DNA of 64,000 nt from Dehalococcoidia bacterium (GCA_012959605.1 DUCU01000032.1:70455-134454), one strand, 5' to 3'. Shown: positions 34,597 to 43,870, numbered from the stretch's first letter. Notes: generated by a model not told the origin, from the sequence alone. Program-made: numbers and translations.

Positions 34597-35538
34597 CTAG
34601 ACGGCATACCCTCCCAGAAACCCATCTTTAATTGGTTCGACTATTCTTTCGCCCATTTGTCTGGCGGCCGTCTTGAGCCCCTGTTGCGCAAAGAGTAGGT
34701 CCCTAGATGTAATCTCCAATTTGGATGATGCGGCCAGTTTTACGGCATAGTCGGCCAGGAACCGGTCCACATGTGACTCGTCCTCAGCCATGCTTCTAAA
34801 AACCCGGTACATGGGCAGTGTCCGAACAAAGTTATGCACTTCATCTCGTGTCAGTTCAGGGTGTTGGTCGAGATTCAGTGAAATGCCAAAATCAATCAAG
34901 CGACAGGCTCCATTTAAGGCCACTAAAAGATGCGAGCGACCCTTGGGGTCGGAAAAGGTCACATCGTTGTAGTAAATGTCAGCCTGGTGCAATTGGCGGA
35001 GCATTTTGCCCACTTGAAAGCCAATTTGAGTTAAATGGTCATCTGTCTGCCGTTCTTCGGGTAATTCGGTGAAAAACGTCCCGGAAACAAATTCTTCGGT
35101 CAGGTAACCCGGCAAGGTTTCCAACTGAACCGGCCCAACGCCAATCTGCCCGGCGATGAGAGCCAGCTGGTCTTCCCTGACGCTCTGTAGCGGTTTGATG
35201 ACAACCGCCCGGTCGGCAAAGATCAGCGTGACCACCATTCCTCTGGCGCGGCCGGAGAATTCCAACTTTGGCAGGTCCGATCCAGACCGCAGCCGCTCGA
35301 ACACTTCTGGGAAGAACGCATAACGGGAGAGCGCTTTTACCGTAGGGTCTGCAGTGAGACGCAGAAACAACGGTAGCTCCAAATCAAATAATTTCCAGAA
35401 GGGCGGCATATGCTCGGGAACAGGCATCCCCGGAGCCGGCCGCATTGCGTCGATCACTTCTTCGGGCGGCTTTGGTGGTGAAGGTGCAATAGCACGTCTA
35501 ATGACCGCTACTTCTTCAGGTGAGTAGTCCAGTGGCAT
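34597..35538 (-). CDS. Bud32/RIO-like protein kinase-fold protein
   Basis: Atypical small kinase-fold protein, 313 aa. Seen: N-terminal Pro-rich arm (1-60), VVIKPL (ATP-anchoring Lys), LHQADIYYNDVTFSD as a variant catalytic loop (Asn-Asp in place of His-x-Asp) and LIDFGIS (metal-binding DFG). This order and the 'LIDFG(I/L)S' form resemble Bud32 and RIO kinases. Its start overlaps the DUF952 stop (TGATG), so the two are co-translated. Substrate unknown; an aminoglycoside-phosphotransferase-like activity is an alternative. Confidence 0.7.
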   Translation of the reverse strand: MPLDYSPEEVAVIRRAIAPSPPKPPEEVIDAMRPAPGMPVPEHMPPFWKLFDLELPLFLRLTADPTVKALSRYAFFPEVFERLRSGSDLPKLEFSGRARGMVVTLIFADRAVVIKPLQSVREDQLALIAGQIGVGPVQLETLPGYLTEEFVSGTFFTELPEERQTDDHLTQIGFQVGKMLRQLHQADIYYNDVTFSDPKGRSHLLVALNGACRLIDFGISLNLDQHPELTRDEVHNFVRTLPMYRVFRSMAEDESHVDRFLADYAVKLAASSKLEITSRDLLFAQQGLKTAARQMGERIVEPIKDGFLGGYAV

Positions 35539-35873
35539 CAGTTTTCCAGAAAATGCACGCCATTGGCATCCACCTGCAGAATCCTCTCTCGAACCACCGC
35601 GCCGGCGTTCAACATCCCATAGATGTGGGGGTAGATCTCACCCGACCTACTCGGTTCTTCTTTAAGCGGAGATGTCAGCTTATCCCGGTCCACGTCCAAC
35701 ACCAAAAGGTTTTTATCGCCGGGATACAGACGCTCGGAAACCTTGAGCAGCTGGGGGATATCTTTAGAACAGTGGATGAACCCCTCTTCTGCCAAACTCG
35801 GCGCGGAATATTCACCGGTGGGCTTGGCGGTCTCCCAAGTGTCTTTGTAGGTCAAGTGAAAGATCAAAGCCAT
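35538..35873 (-). CDS. DUF952 family protein
   Basis: 111-aa cytoplasmic protein of the DUF952 family, related in fold to ADP-ribosyl-processing small proteins but of unknown function. Seen: IFHLTYKDTWE start, the diagnostic GFIHCSKD near residue 31 and the PHIYGMLN stretch with a conserved His/Tyr. Upstream partner of the kinase-like gene. Confidence 0.85.
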   Translation of the reverse strand: MALIFHLTYKDTWETAKPTGEYSAPSLAEEGFIHCSKDIPQLLKVSERLYPGDKNLLVLDVDRDKLTSPLKEEPSRSGEIYPHIYGMLNAGAVVRERILQVDANGVHFLEN

Positions 35874-35986
35874 TAATAAACCTCCCTGGGTTATAAGTGG
35901 TCAATCACAAACTATCGCGGAAAATTGTACCTCAGAACTGCCAGTGTTAGGATGATACCCGCAAACAAACGGGGAGGTCATCCAGT

Positions 35987-36667
35987 ATGCGGGGCGAGAT
36001 ACACGAAGGAACCGGACTTCAGTACGTAACAATGGTACCGGACGAGTACACGTCGGACTCGTCCTATCCTCTGGTGATAATGCTCCATGGGTTTGGCGCA
36101 AACATGCAGGACCTGGCAGGCCTGGCACCCGTGATCAACGACACCGACTACGTTTACGCCTGTCCCAACGCACCAATTCCCTTTGAACTTGGGCCAGGGC
36201 AAACCGGGTTCGGGTGGATGACACCCCGTGGCGGCGGCACTCCTGACGAAACAGCCAACTCTGTGAAGTTGGTCGGCGATTTCTTCGATTCTATCTTCAA
36301 GGAATTCAACGTCGCGCCCGGAAACGCGCTATTGTTGGGCTTCTCCCAGGGCGGAGGAATGACCTACCGTTGTGGACTGAGCCGGGCCGACAAGTTCGCC
36401 GGCCTAGTTGCCTTGAGCGCCACCCTCCCCGAGCAGGAAGAATTGGCTGCTGGATTGCCAGAAAAACGCACTCAACCCATCTTCATCGCCCAAGGCAGGC
36501 ACGACCAGATGGTCTCTGAGGATACCGCCCATTCTGCCAAAGCGTTTTTGGAAAGCAACGGGTACAGCCCAGATTTCCATCTCTACGACATGGGTCACGA
36601 GATCAGCAACGAAGTGCTGCAAGACCTCATTCCTTGGGTCGCAAAAGTCCTCCCGCCTAAGGCCTAA
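35987..36667 (+). CDS. Phospholipase/carboxylesterase family serine hydrolase
   Basis: Cytoplasmic esterase of the acyl-protein thioesterase-like family, 226 aa. Seen: LHGFGAN oxyanion loop, nucleophile elbow GFSQGG (Ser near 117), Asp in QGRHDQMV and His in GHEIS near residue 205. This is a complete triad. The substrate is a short or medium acyl ester, not further assigned. GGGAGG precedes the ATG. It stands alone and converges on the PPOX gene. Confidence 0.9.
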   Translation: MRGEIHEGTGLQYVTMVPDEYTSDSSYPLVIMLHGFGANMQDLAGLAPVINDTDYVYACPNAPIPFELGPGQTGFGWMTPRGGGTPDETANSVKLVGDFFDSIFKEFNVAPGNALLLGFSQGGGMTYRCGLSRADKFAGLVALSATLPEQEELAAGLPEKRTQPIFIAQGRHDQMVSEDTAHSAKAFLESNGYSPDFHLYDMGHEISNEVLQDLIPWVAKVLPPKA

Positions 36668-36681
36668 CAGAACAAGCCAGG

Positions 36682-37119
36682 CTAGAGATCAGTGTCGTCC
36701 TTCCACGAGATTATCTTGTTGATGGAAATCTCGATTAAGACCATGCGCTGTTGTCCTAGTAGTTCCTTGGCAAATTCAGCCCCCCTGGTCGGTCCGTCGT
36801 AGAGTAGGCACATCCGCTCCACGATATCGTCTAGACCATCAGATGTCACCCTGGCTTGGCCCTCCAACAACAAGTAAGACAATGGCCGTTCCGGAGTGGC
36901 GATTGATAATGCCACCGCCGGGTTCTGTTTGATATTTTTGACCTTTACTGTGCTAGTGTCGGCCATGACCCAGGCCCTCCCTTTACTACCGGTTGCCTGT
37001 TCCCATAAGAACCAAACGGGCGCAACGTGGGGCCTGCCCCCCGTGCGAACGGTAACAAAATGGGCGATTCTTGCCTCGGATAGAAATGAATCTTGTTCTT
37101 CTTGACTCAGTCTGGCCAT
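36682..37119 (-). CDS. PPOX-class F420/FMN-binding protein
   Basis: Split-barrel flavin- or F420-binding protein, 145 aa, of the pyridoxamine 5'-phosphate oxidase-like group. Seen: ARIAHFVTVRTGGRPHVAPVWF and the KVKNIKQNPAVALSI strand, characteristic of F420-dependent family members. Along with the LLM proteins it points to F420 use in this organism, though FMN or heme binding cannot be excluded. Confidence 0.85.
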   Translation of the reverse strand: MARLSQEEQDSFLSEARIAHFVTVRTGGRPHVAPVWFLWEQATGSKGRAWVMADTSTVKVKNIKQNPAVALSIATPERPLSYLLLEGQARVTSDGLDDIVERMCLLYDGPTRGAEFAKELLGQQRMVLIEISINKIISWKDDTDL

Positions 37120-37199
37120 TGGTTTTCTCCGTATAATCTTAGGTCCGGGACCGGCCTAATATATCAGCTTGGTCAATCACACTCCTACCGGAGCCTCAT

Positions 37200-38282
37200 A
37201 TTCATTTCAAACTCAAAAAATTCCTAGCGTTTGCCTTTAGTTTGGTCATGTTGGCGGCTATTGCTTGCAGCGGCTCTCCCACACCAGAAAGCCAAACCAG
37301 CTCCGGGCTGCTGGTGAACCTGCCGCAAGACGAAGCGCCGCACGATGCCGGCATCGAATGGTGGTACTTCAACGGGCTATTCACCGACGACCTTGGTCAG
37401 GAATACAGCTACCATTATGTTACGTTCCAGAGTGAAGCCATGGAGTCGGCTGTGCCACACCTATTACAGGCCAGCTTGGGCGTCCACAGCTCCGGCAAAC
37501 ACATGACAGGCGAGAAGATAATCCTAGACACTTTCAGTGCCGACGCAGTAGGTATTGACATCGCAGTCAACGGCTGGGAAATGCTGGGCGACGGCGAGTT
37601 CTACAGCCTGGAATTTGACCTGGATGAATACGCTTTGGACCTGAAGGCCATCCCCGTACGCCCTCCAATCCTGCACCAAGATGGTCTGGTAAACCTGGGG
37701 CCCGCCGGTGACACGTTCTACTACTCCCGAACCCGCTTGGACACCACAGGCAGCATTACCGTGGCCGGTGAACAGCGAGAAATCACCGGGGTTAGCTGGA
37801 TGGATCACCAGTGGGGGGACGTTATTGGCCAGCAGGTTGGCTGGGACTGGGCCAGCGTCCAACTGGACGACGGCAGTGACCTGATGGCAGTTATGGTCTG
37901 GAACCCGGCCAACAGGGAACCGTTCTCCGGGTATGCCACCCTGGTATCACCCGATGGCACAACATCGACCCTGGAGCAACCTGATGTGTCCATTACCTCA
38001 ATTGAAACCTGGACCAGCCCCGTCACTGGGATCAAATACCCCAGCGGCTGGAAGATAGACATCAGTTCCCTGAATTTAAGCCTCGAGCTGAAGCCGGTGC
38101 TCCTGAATTCGGAGTTCGCCGGCAGCCGATACACGCCAGCGGCATATTGGGAAGGGGAAGTACGAGTGGTTGGAACTCGCGAGGGGAAAGATGTTACCGG
38201 TAGAGGCTTTGTGGAGTTGGTTGGTTACGATCCCACCCAATTAGACAGCCCGGCCGACCCGGCCCTGTACCCGCGACGGTAA
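37200..38282 (+). CDS. CrtC/AttH-like lipoprotein (carotenoid hydratase/lipocalin fold)
   Basis: Secreted protein of the hydroxyneurosporene synthase CrtC/AttH family, double lipocalin fold, 360 aa. Seen: IEWWYFNG near the N-terminus, MDHQWGD and WDWASVQLDDG, hallmarks of the family. The first ATG (37248) cuts the signal peptide in half. Upstream, in frame, HFKLKKFLAFAFSLVMLAAIAC forms a complete lipoprotein signal beginning at an ATT at 37200 with GGAG six bases before it. An ATT start, or a miscalled ATG, is inferred. No carotenoid genes are nearby, so true carotenoid hydration is uncertain. Confidence 0.8.
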   Translation: MHFKLKKFLAFAFSLVMLAAIACSGSPTPESQTSSGLLVNLPQDEAPHDAGIEWWYFNGLFTDDLGQEYSYHYVTFQSEAMESAVPHLLQASLGVHSSGKHMTGEKIILDTFSADAVGIDIAVNGWEMLGDGEFYSLEFDLDEYALDLKAIPVRPPILHQDGLVNLGPAGDTFYYSRTRLDTTGSITVAGEQREITGVSWMDHQWGDVIGQQVGWDWASVQLDDGSDLMAVMVWNPANREPFSGYATLVSPDGTTSTLEQPDVSITSIETWTSPVTGIKYPSGWKIDISSLNLSLELKPVLLNSEFAGSRYTPAAYWEGEVRVVGTREGKDVTGRGFVELVGYDPTQLDSPADPALYPRR

Positions 38283-38522
38283 TTAGGAAGCGAACAGCCC
38301 TTTAATTACCTCGGCTACACGAGCCTGTTGCGCTGGGATATCGTCGGGTTGGACCGGTATGGGAAGGACATTAAGCTCAGCCAGCACCTGCCCCGTCAGT
38401 AGAACGGATTCTTCCTCGGAGAGAGCCCATTTGCTGGCGATGTCTGCGGCTCCGTAGAGCACTGCCTGTCGAAAGCCGTAGTCGGCCACGGCGCGGTTGG
38501 CTATATCGATTAATTTGTCCAT
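38283..38522 (-). CDS. Small protein of unknown function
   Basis: 79 aa, not recognised. Seen: helical, no membrane segment or Cys, sequence MDKLIDIANRAVADYGFRQ with ALSEEESVLLTGQVL. It abuts the CrtC-like gene tail to tail (no spacer) and follows the SDR at 38552 on the same strand after 29 bases, likely the same transcript. Confidence 0.5.
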   Translation of the reverse strand: MDKLIDIANRAVADYGFRQAVLYGAADIASKWALSEEESVLLTGQVLAELNVLPIPVQPDDIPAQQARVAEVIKGLFAS

Positions 38523-38551
38523 GAATCTCTCGTCTTAAAGTAATCGCCAGG

Positions 38552-39316
38552 CTAAGTAGCCGAGGCCATGGCCCCGCCATCAATGGTATAGGTGCTGCCG
38601 CTTACATAAGAAGCTTCGTCAGACGCCAACCACAAGACTAAGTTGGCCATCTCATCGGCGCTCCCAACGCGACCCATCGGATGACCTTGGTTCCGGTCGT
38701 TAAAAACCTCCGCGCTGGCCGTGCTGCCCCGCATCTGAGGTGTGTCCACGCCACCGGGGGCGATGCAGTTGACCCGCACGCCCTGGGATGTGTACTGGGC
38801 CGCCGCAACGGTGGTCAGGTGAATCACTCCGGCCTTGCTCACGGCGTAAGGCACCGAATAGCCAACCCCGCGCAATCCGGACAGCGATGAGATGTTCACT
38901 ATCGAACCGCCGCCGTTGTTGATCATGGCCGGGATGGCGTACTTACAACAGAGAAACACACCTTTAACGTTGGTCTCCATGGTCAAGTCCCAAAGCACTT
39001 CATCCACGTCCACCAAAGGCGGCGTCCGTATCAAGATGGCGGCCCCGTTAATCAGGATGTCTAACCGGCCAAAGTGGGTGACCACGGATTCGACCATGCG
39101 CTCAACTTGAAACGCGTCGGAGATGCTGACATCGACCATCATGCCGTTGCCTGGCGTGGCGTTCATCAACGTTAGAGTCTCTTCGGCCCCGGCGATGTTC
39201 CGGTCGGCAACCGCAACCTTGGCGCCCTCGCGGGCAAAACGCTGGCAGATGGCCCGGCCGATGCCCGATGCGCCACCTGTGACGATCGCAACTTTATCTT
39301 CTAGCCTACCAGTCAA
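38552..39316 (-). CDS. SDR-family oxidoreductase
   Basis: Classical short-chain dehydrogenase, 254 aa. Seen: TGGASGIG cofactor loop (14-21), D in DRN for NAD preference, INGAA in place of NNAG, catalytic Ser (NISSLSG) and Y-x3-K (YAVSK), then APGGVDTPQMRG. It is complete and conventional, unlike the SDR at 23111. It is divergent from gcvT with 190 bases between. Substrate unknown. Confidence 0.9.
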   Translation of the reverse strand: MTGRLEDKVAIVTGGASGIGRAICQRFAREGAKVAVADRNIAGAEETLTLMNATPGNGMMVDVSISDAFQVERMVESVVTHFGRLDILINGAAILIRTPPLVDVDEVLWDLTMETNVKGVFLCCKYAIPAMINNGGGSIVNISSLSGLRGVGYSVPYAVSKAGVIHLTTVAAAQYTSQGVRVNCIAPGGVDTPQMRGSTASAEVFNDRNQGHPMGRVGSADEMANLVLWLASDEASYVSGSTYTIDGGAMASAT

Positions 39317-39459
39317 TTTCAGTCTCCCTAAAGACGGTCATTAAGACCACTATTAAAACGGCTAACGGTCCGTGGCTGGTTGGCACAGATTGTAGCACAC
39401 GCTCATGCCGCTGCCCTTGCCTCAAAACCAGGCAGCAGGTATGATTCTTCCCGCGCCTG

Positions 39460-39484
39460 TCGCACGTGGGGTTTTCACGTGCGA
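39460..39484 (+). promoter_or_regulatory. Hairpin in the gcvT leader
   Basis: A perfect 9-bp stem TCGCACGTG/CACGTGCGA encloses GGGTTTT, just upstream of the gcvT start. No T run follows, so it is not a terminator. It does not match the glycine riboswitch. It may be an operator or a structure covering the alternative GTG start at 39479. Confidence 0.4.
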
Positions 39485-39508
39485 AACATCTGCCAAAGTG
39501 ACAATAAA

Positions 39509-40612
39509 TTGACTGAAGATAACCTTAAAACTGCCCTCCATCGCACCCATGTAACGCTGGGTGGCCGCATGGTGCCCTTTGGCGGTTGGGATATGCCTGT
39601 TCAATACCCAGCCGGCATCCTGGCTGAAGTGCATGCCGTGCGTAATGCCACCGGGATCTTCGACGTTTCCCACATGGGCCGCCTCTATCTATCTGGCCCC
39701 AAGGCCACAGAATTCCTGGACTGGGTGCTCACGGGCTCTGCGGCATCGCTGCGGGTGGGCCGAGCCCGTTACTGCATGATCTGCAACGAGAAGGGCGGCG
39801 TCATTGATGACACCATCTTCTACCGCCTGGCTGAGGACCGTTATCTGCTGATTCCCAACGCCGGCAACCGACCAGCAGTGGTTGCCTGGTTCCAGCGTTG
39901 GATCGGCGAAAAATTCTCCCCCGGCTGCATTATGGAAGATGTAACAGACACGACAGGCCTAATCGCCTTCCAGGGCCCCGGCGCGGTGAATGCCATCGAC
40001 AAGATAGCCGACACGCCTTTGTCTGAAATGCGACCATTCTCTTGGGCCGAAGCCACCATCCAAGGCGCTCCCGTGCTGGTGGGTCGCACCGGCTACACCG
40101 GCGAGGACGGTTTCGAGATGCTCGTCCAGGGCGAGGACGTGGTCAAGGTCTGGCAGATACTTGCCGACTCTGGCGCAACGCCCTGCGGACTGGGTGCCCG
40201 AGACGTCTTACGCCTGGAAGCCGGCCTTCCGCTCCACGGCCATGAAATTGATGAAGTGACCACACCCATAGAAGCCGGCCTAGACCGATTTGTCCGGTTC
40301 GATAAAGAATACGTGGGCTCTGATGTATTGAAAGGCCAACAAGATAATGGTGTTGAACGAAAACTGGTCGGAATAACCCTCCCTGGCCGCAGCGCACCAC
40401 GCGCCGGATACAACATCCTGCACGAGGGCGAAACCATTGGAACCGTGACCAGTGGAAGCTTCTCCCCAACCCTTGACACCAGCATCGGCATGGGCTACGT
40501 TTTGGAACGTTATGTCGAGCCCGGCGCCGCACTAGATTTAGATATCAGAGGCCGTACCGTCCAGGTGACAGTGACGGAACTCCCGTTCTACAAACGCCCC
40601 AGGAGGACCTAG
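39509..40612 (+). CDS. gcvT: Aminomethyltransferase (glycine cleavage T-protein)
   Basis: Transfers the methylene group from aminomethyl-lipoyl-H-protein to tetrahydrofolate. Seen: 367 aa from TTG 39509 (TEDNLKTALHRTHV), with MVPFGGWDMPVQYPAG, GRTGYTGEDGFEM, the folate-site Asp in RDVLRLEAGLPL and the C-terminal barrel. The frame is open 43 codons further upstream, but that part is not family-like; GTG 39479 is an alternative. It heads the operon with H and both P subunits. The L-protein gene is not in this window. Confidence 0.93.
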   Translation: MTEDNLKTALHRTHVTLGGRMVPFGGWDMPVQYPAGILAEVHAVRNATGIFDVSHMGRLYLSGPKATEFLDWVLTGSAASLRVGRARYCMICNEKGGVIDDTIFYRLAEDRYLLIPNAGNRPAVVAWFQRWIGEKFSPGCIMEDVTDTTGLIAFQGPGAVNAIDKIADTPLSEMRPFSWAEATIQGAPVLVGRTGYTGEDGFEMLVQGEDVVKVWQILADSGATPCGLGARDVLRLEAGLPLHGHEIDEVTTPIEAGLDRFVRFDKEYVGSDVLKGQQDNGVERKLVGITLPGRSAPRAGYNILHEGETIGTVTSGSFSPTLDTSIGMGYVLERYVEPGAALDLDIRGRTVQVTVTELPFYKRPRRT

Positions 40613-40617
40613 TCAAA

Positions 40618-41007
40618 ATGAGTCCTGAAGACCGCAAATTTACTCAAGAACACGAATGGGTGATGGTAGACCCTGCCGCTGCTGGCACTGCCATCGCGGG
40701 TATCACCGAGTACGCCCAGGATCAACTGGGAGACATTGTCTTCTTTGAACTACCCAAGGTTGGTGACGCCGTGGCCCATCTGGGCAAGATGGGAGAGGTT
40801 GAATCGGTAAAGGCCGTTTCAGACCTGTTCTCCCCGATCAACGGCACAGTTACTGAGATTAATGAAAAACTTTTGGACCATCCTGAGCTGGTTAACGAAG
40901 ACCCCTTCGGCGAAGGTTGGCTCATCAAGGTTGCCATGACAGACGCTGCGGAGTTGGACGGTCTAATGTCGTCCCAAGACTACGACGCCTTCATCGCTGG
41001 ATTATAA
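40618..41007 (+). CDS. gcvH: Glycine cleavage H-protein
   Basis: Lipoyl carrier that shuttles the aminomethyl group between P, T and L proteins. Seen: 129 aa with EHEWVM start, lipoylation site K in GEVESVKAVSD (near residue 64) and hallmark EDPFGEGWL. It starts six bases after gcvT and its TAA overlaps the gcvPA ATG. Confidence 0.97.
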   Translation: MSPEDRKFTQEHEWVMVDPAAAGTAIAGITEYAQDQLGDIVFFELPKVGDAVAHLGKMGEVESVKAVSDLFSPINGTVTEINEKLLDHPELVNEDPFGEGWLIKVAMTDAAELDGLMSSQDYDAFIAGL

Positions 41008-42359
41008 TGACCGCTACTCGACCTAACACTTCAGGAACCAACGAGGAGCACTTCCAGTCCCACTACATACCTAGCACTATGGACGAACAGGCTGCGATGC
41101 TCGCCGCCCTTGGCATCGATAGCATTGACCAGCTCTTTACCGATATCCCAGACGAGTTCCGCAACCCTATTCTGAACCTGCCTGCTCCGCTTTCCGAACT
41201 GGAGATTCAGCAGGGACTGGGCCAGATGGCCGGTAAGAACCGTCCCTTGAGCAGCGGGCCTTCATTCCTAGGTGCGGGGTCGTACCACCACTTTATCCCC
41301 TCCATCGTTAAAGCGTTGATAACTCGCGGTGAGTTCCTCACCGCCTACACCCCCTACCAGGCAGAGGCCAGCCAGGGAACACTGCAGGTTATCTACGAGT
41401 TCCAGACCCTGATTTGCAACCTATATGGCATGGAAGTGGCCAACGCCGGCATGTATGACGGCGCCACCAGCCTGGCCGAGGCCACTCTAATGGCCTGCCG
41501 GGTGACCAAGCGAGAGAAAGTAGTCTTGGCCGATACCATCTCTCCGGCTTACATAGACGTAATTCGTACCTATTGTCAGTCTCAAGACATTGCGGTGGAG
41601 GTCGTTGACCCTTCCAACCCCGCGTTGGACAACGAGACTGCCTGTCTGGTGCTCCAGTATCCCAATTATTACGGATACATAGAAGACCAGAAAAAGCTGG
41701 TGGATGCCGCCCACGCCCAAGGCGCATTGGCAGTGGTCTCCTGTGATCCCACAGCCATGGGCATGTTGCAGACCCCGGGCCACTACGGCGCGGACATCGT
41801 CACCGGCGACGGCCAGCCTTTGGGCATCCCCACCAGCTACGGTGGACCCTACGTTGGCCTTTTCGCTGCCAAACAAGAATTCATCCGTCAGATGCCCAGT
41901 CGGTTATCTGGTCGGACGTTGGACAAGAACGGCAAGACTGGCTATGTGCTCACCCTGCAAACCAGGGAGCAGCACATCCGCCGGGAGCGCGCCACTTCCA
42001 ACATCTGCACCAACGAGGCTCTCTACGCCCTGGCCGCCACCATTTACCTGGCCGCCTTGGGCAAACAGGGAATGCGTCAGGTGGCCGAGTTGTGCTACCA
42101 CAAGGCGCATTACGCCGCCGCCCAGATTGGCCAACTGCCCGGTTATTCCCTGCCGATAAACGGCCCATTCTTCCAAGAATTTGTCGTTCAGTGCCCAGCG
42201 TCCCCTACCGAGATAAACAAAAAATTGATGGATCGGAACATTCTAGGCGGTCTGGACGTAAGCGAAAAAGTACCCAACGGCATGCTTCTATGCGTTACCG
42301 AGATGAACTCCAAAGAGGACATCGACGCCTTAGTAGCAGCCCTGTCGGAGATCAAGTAA
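41007..42359 (+). CDS. gcvPA: Glycine dehydrogenase P-protein subunit 1
   Basis: N-terminal half of the split glycine decarboxylase (P-protein alpha). Seen: 450 aa from ATG 41007, with SHYIPSTMDEQAAMLAALG, FLGAGSYHHFIPS, the PYQAEASQGTLQ signature and GLDVSEKVPNG near the end. The frame extends 30 codons into gcvH; TAATG overlap and family N-terminus fix the start. It works as an alpha2beta2 complex with gcvPB. Confidence 0.97.
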   Translation: MTATRPNTSGTNEEHFQSHYIPSTMDEQAAMLAALGIDSIDQLFTDIPDEFRNPILNLPAPLSELEIQQGLGQMAGKNRPLSSGPSFLGAGSYHHFIPSIVKALITRGEFLTAYTPYQAEASQGTLQVIYEFQTLICNLYGMEVANAGMYDGATSLAEATLMACRVTKREKVVLADTISPAYIDVIRTYCQSQDIAVEVVDPSNPALDNETACLVLQYPNYYGYIEDQKKLVDAAHAQGALAVVSCDPTAMGMLQTPGHYGADIVTGDGQPLGIPTSYGGPYVGLFAAKQEFIRQMPSRLSGRTLDKNGKTGYVLTLQTREQHIRRERATSNICTNEALYALAATIYLAALGKQGMRQVAELCYHKAHYAAAQIGQLPGYSLPINGPFFQEFVVQCPASPTEINKKLMDRNILGGLDVSEKVPNGMLLCVTEMNSKEDIDALVAALSEIK

Positions 42360-43825
42360 TGCAGCAAGGTGGAAACCGGCAGACTGAAAAACTGCTACTA
42401 CAGCGCAGCGTGCCAGGCCGTGTCGGCGTGGTACTACCGGGACTAGACGTCCCAGCCCAGCCGATGCCGGCCAATTCTTTGCTGCGAAATGAATTGGCGT
42501 TACCTGAGTTGTCAGAACCAGAGGTGGTTCAGTACTTCACCGGACTGAGCCTGAAAAATTTCTCGATCGACACTCATTTCTACCCGTTGGGCAGTTGTAC
42601 CATGAAGTACAACCCCAAGATTAATGACGAAATTGCTTTCCAGGCCGGATTTGCTGGCATTCATCCCTTGCAGCCCGTCGAACAGTCCCAGGGCGCTTTG
42701 GAATTGCTGTACAAGCTGCAGGGTTTCTTGGGCGAAATCACAGGACTACCCGCCGTCAGCCTGGCCACACTGGCTGGAGCCCACGGGGAGCTTGGCGGCA
42801 TGCTGATGATTCGGGCCCAACACCTGGCCAACGGCGAGACAGGTCGACTTAAAGTCGCAATCCCAGACAGCGCCCACGGCACCAACCCCGCGTCGGCCGC
42901 CATGGCCGGCTTCGAGGTTGTGGAACTAGCATCTGACAATGATGGCAACGTCGATCTGGGCGCCCTACGCAGCGTTGCTGGACCCGATCTGGCCGGTGTG
43001 ATGATTACTCTGCCCAGCACTCTGGGTCTGTTTGATACTAATATCCTTGAGGTTTGCCGCATCGTCCACGAGGCTGGCGGGCTGGTCTACGGCGATGGCG
43101 CCAACATGAACGCGCTACTCGGCCGAGTTAAGCTGGGTGATCTTGGCTTTGATGTGTGCCACCTAAACCTGCACAAGACCTTCAGCACCCCCCACGGCGG
43201 TGGTGGACCCGGCGCCGGGCCGGTGTGTTGCACTGAACAGCTAGCCCCCTATTTGGCAGCGCCAATGGTTACTCAAAACGGCGACTCCTATGACCTATTC
43301 ACACCAGAAAAAAGCATCGGGAAGCTAAGCGGTTTCCACGGGAACTTTGGTGTGCTGGTGCGGGCCTACACCTATATCAGGACACTGGGCGATGCCGGGA
43401 TAAAGTCCATCAGCGGCAATGCGGTGTTGAGCGCTAACTACATGATGAATGCTCTGCGCGGCGTCTATCACCTGCCCTATGACCGCACCTGCATGCACGA
43501 GGCGGTGTTCTCAGCCGACTTCCAGAAGGAACGCGGTTCAAGCGGATTGGAGATTGCCAAGCGGTTGTTGGACTATGGCTTCCACGCACCGACGATGTAC
43601 TTCCCTCTGATCGTCCACGAGGCGCTCATGATTGAGCCAACCGAGTCGGAGACCAAGGAAACCATCGACGCGTTCATCCAGGCCCTGATCGACATCGACC
43701 GCGAGGTCACCGAAGACACAGAGTTGGTGAACAACGCCCCCCACACCACGCCGGTGGCCAGGCTGGACGAAGCCAAAGCCGCCCGCCAACCCGACCTACG
43801 CTGGCAACCAGAAGCCGCCGACTAG
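42359..43825 (+). CDS. gcvPB: Glycine dehydrogenase P-protein subunit 2
   Basis: C-terminal half of the split P-protein, holding PLP. Seen: 488 aa from ATG 42359 (overlap with the gcvPA stop), HFYPLGSCTMKYNP, DSAHGTNPASAAM, and the PLP Lys in HLNLHKTFSTPHGGGGPG near residue 275. It is followed 45 bases later by an intergenic repeat. Confidence 0.97.
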   Translation: MQQGGNRQTEKLLLQRSVPGRVGVVLPGLDVPAQPMPANSLLRNELALPELSEPEVVQYFTGLSLKNFSIDTHFYPLGSCTMKYNPKINDEIAFQAGFAGIHPLQPVEQSQGALELLYKLQGFLGEITGLPAVSLATLAGAHGELGGMLMIRAQHLANGETGRLKVAIPDSAHGTNPASAAMAGFEVVELASDNDGNVDLGALRSVAGPDLAGVMITLPSTLGLFDTNILEVCRIVHEAGGLVYGDGANMNALLGRVKLGDLGFDVCHLNLHKTFSTPHGGGGPGAGPVCCTEQLAPYLAAPMVTQNGDSYDLFTPEKSIGKLSGFHGNFGVLVRAYTYIRTLGDAGIKSISGNAVLSANYMMNALRGVYHLPYDRTCMHEAVFSADFQKERGSSGLEIAKRLLDYGFHAPTMYFPLIVHEALMIEPTESETKETIDAFIQALIDIDREVTEDTELVNNAPHTTPVARLDEAKAARQPDLRWQPEAAD

Positions 43826-43870
43826 GTTTTCTGACTGAGAGGAACGAGCGGCAACGACTTCTCATTCCGC

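Noticed and set aside
39317-39508. Glycine riboswitch before gcvT
   Set aside because: The conserved glycine aptamer core is absent in the 190-base leader; only a simple hairpin is present.
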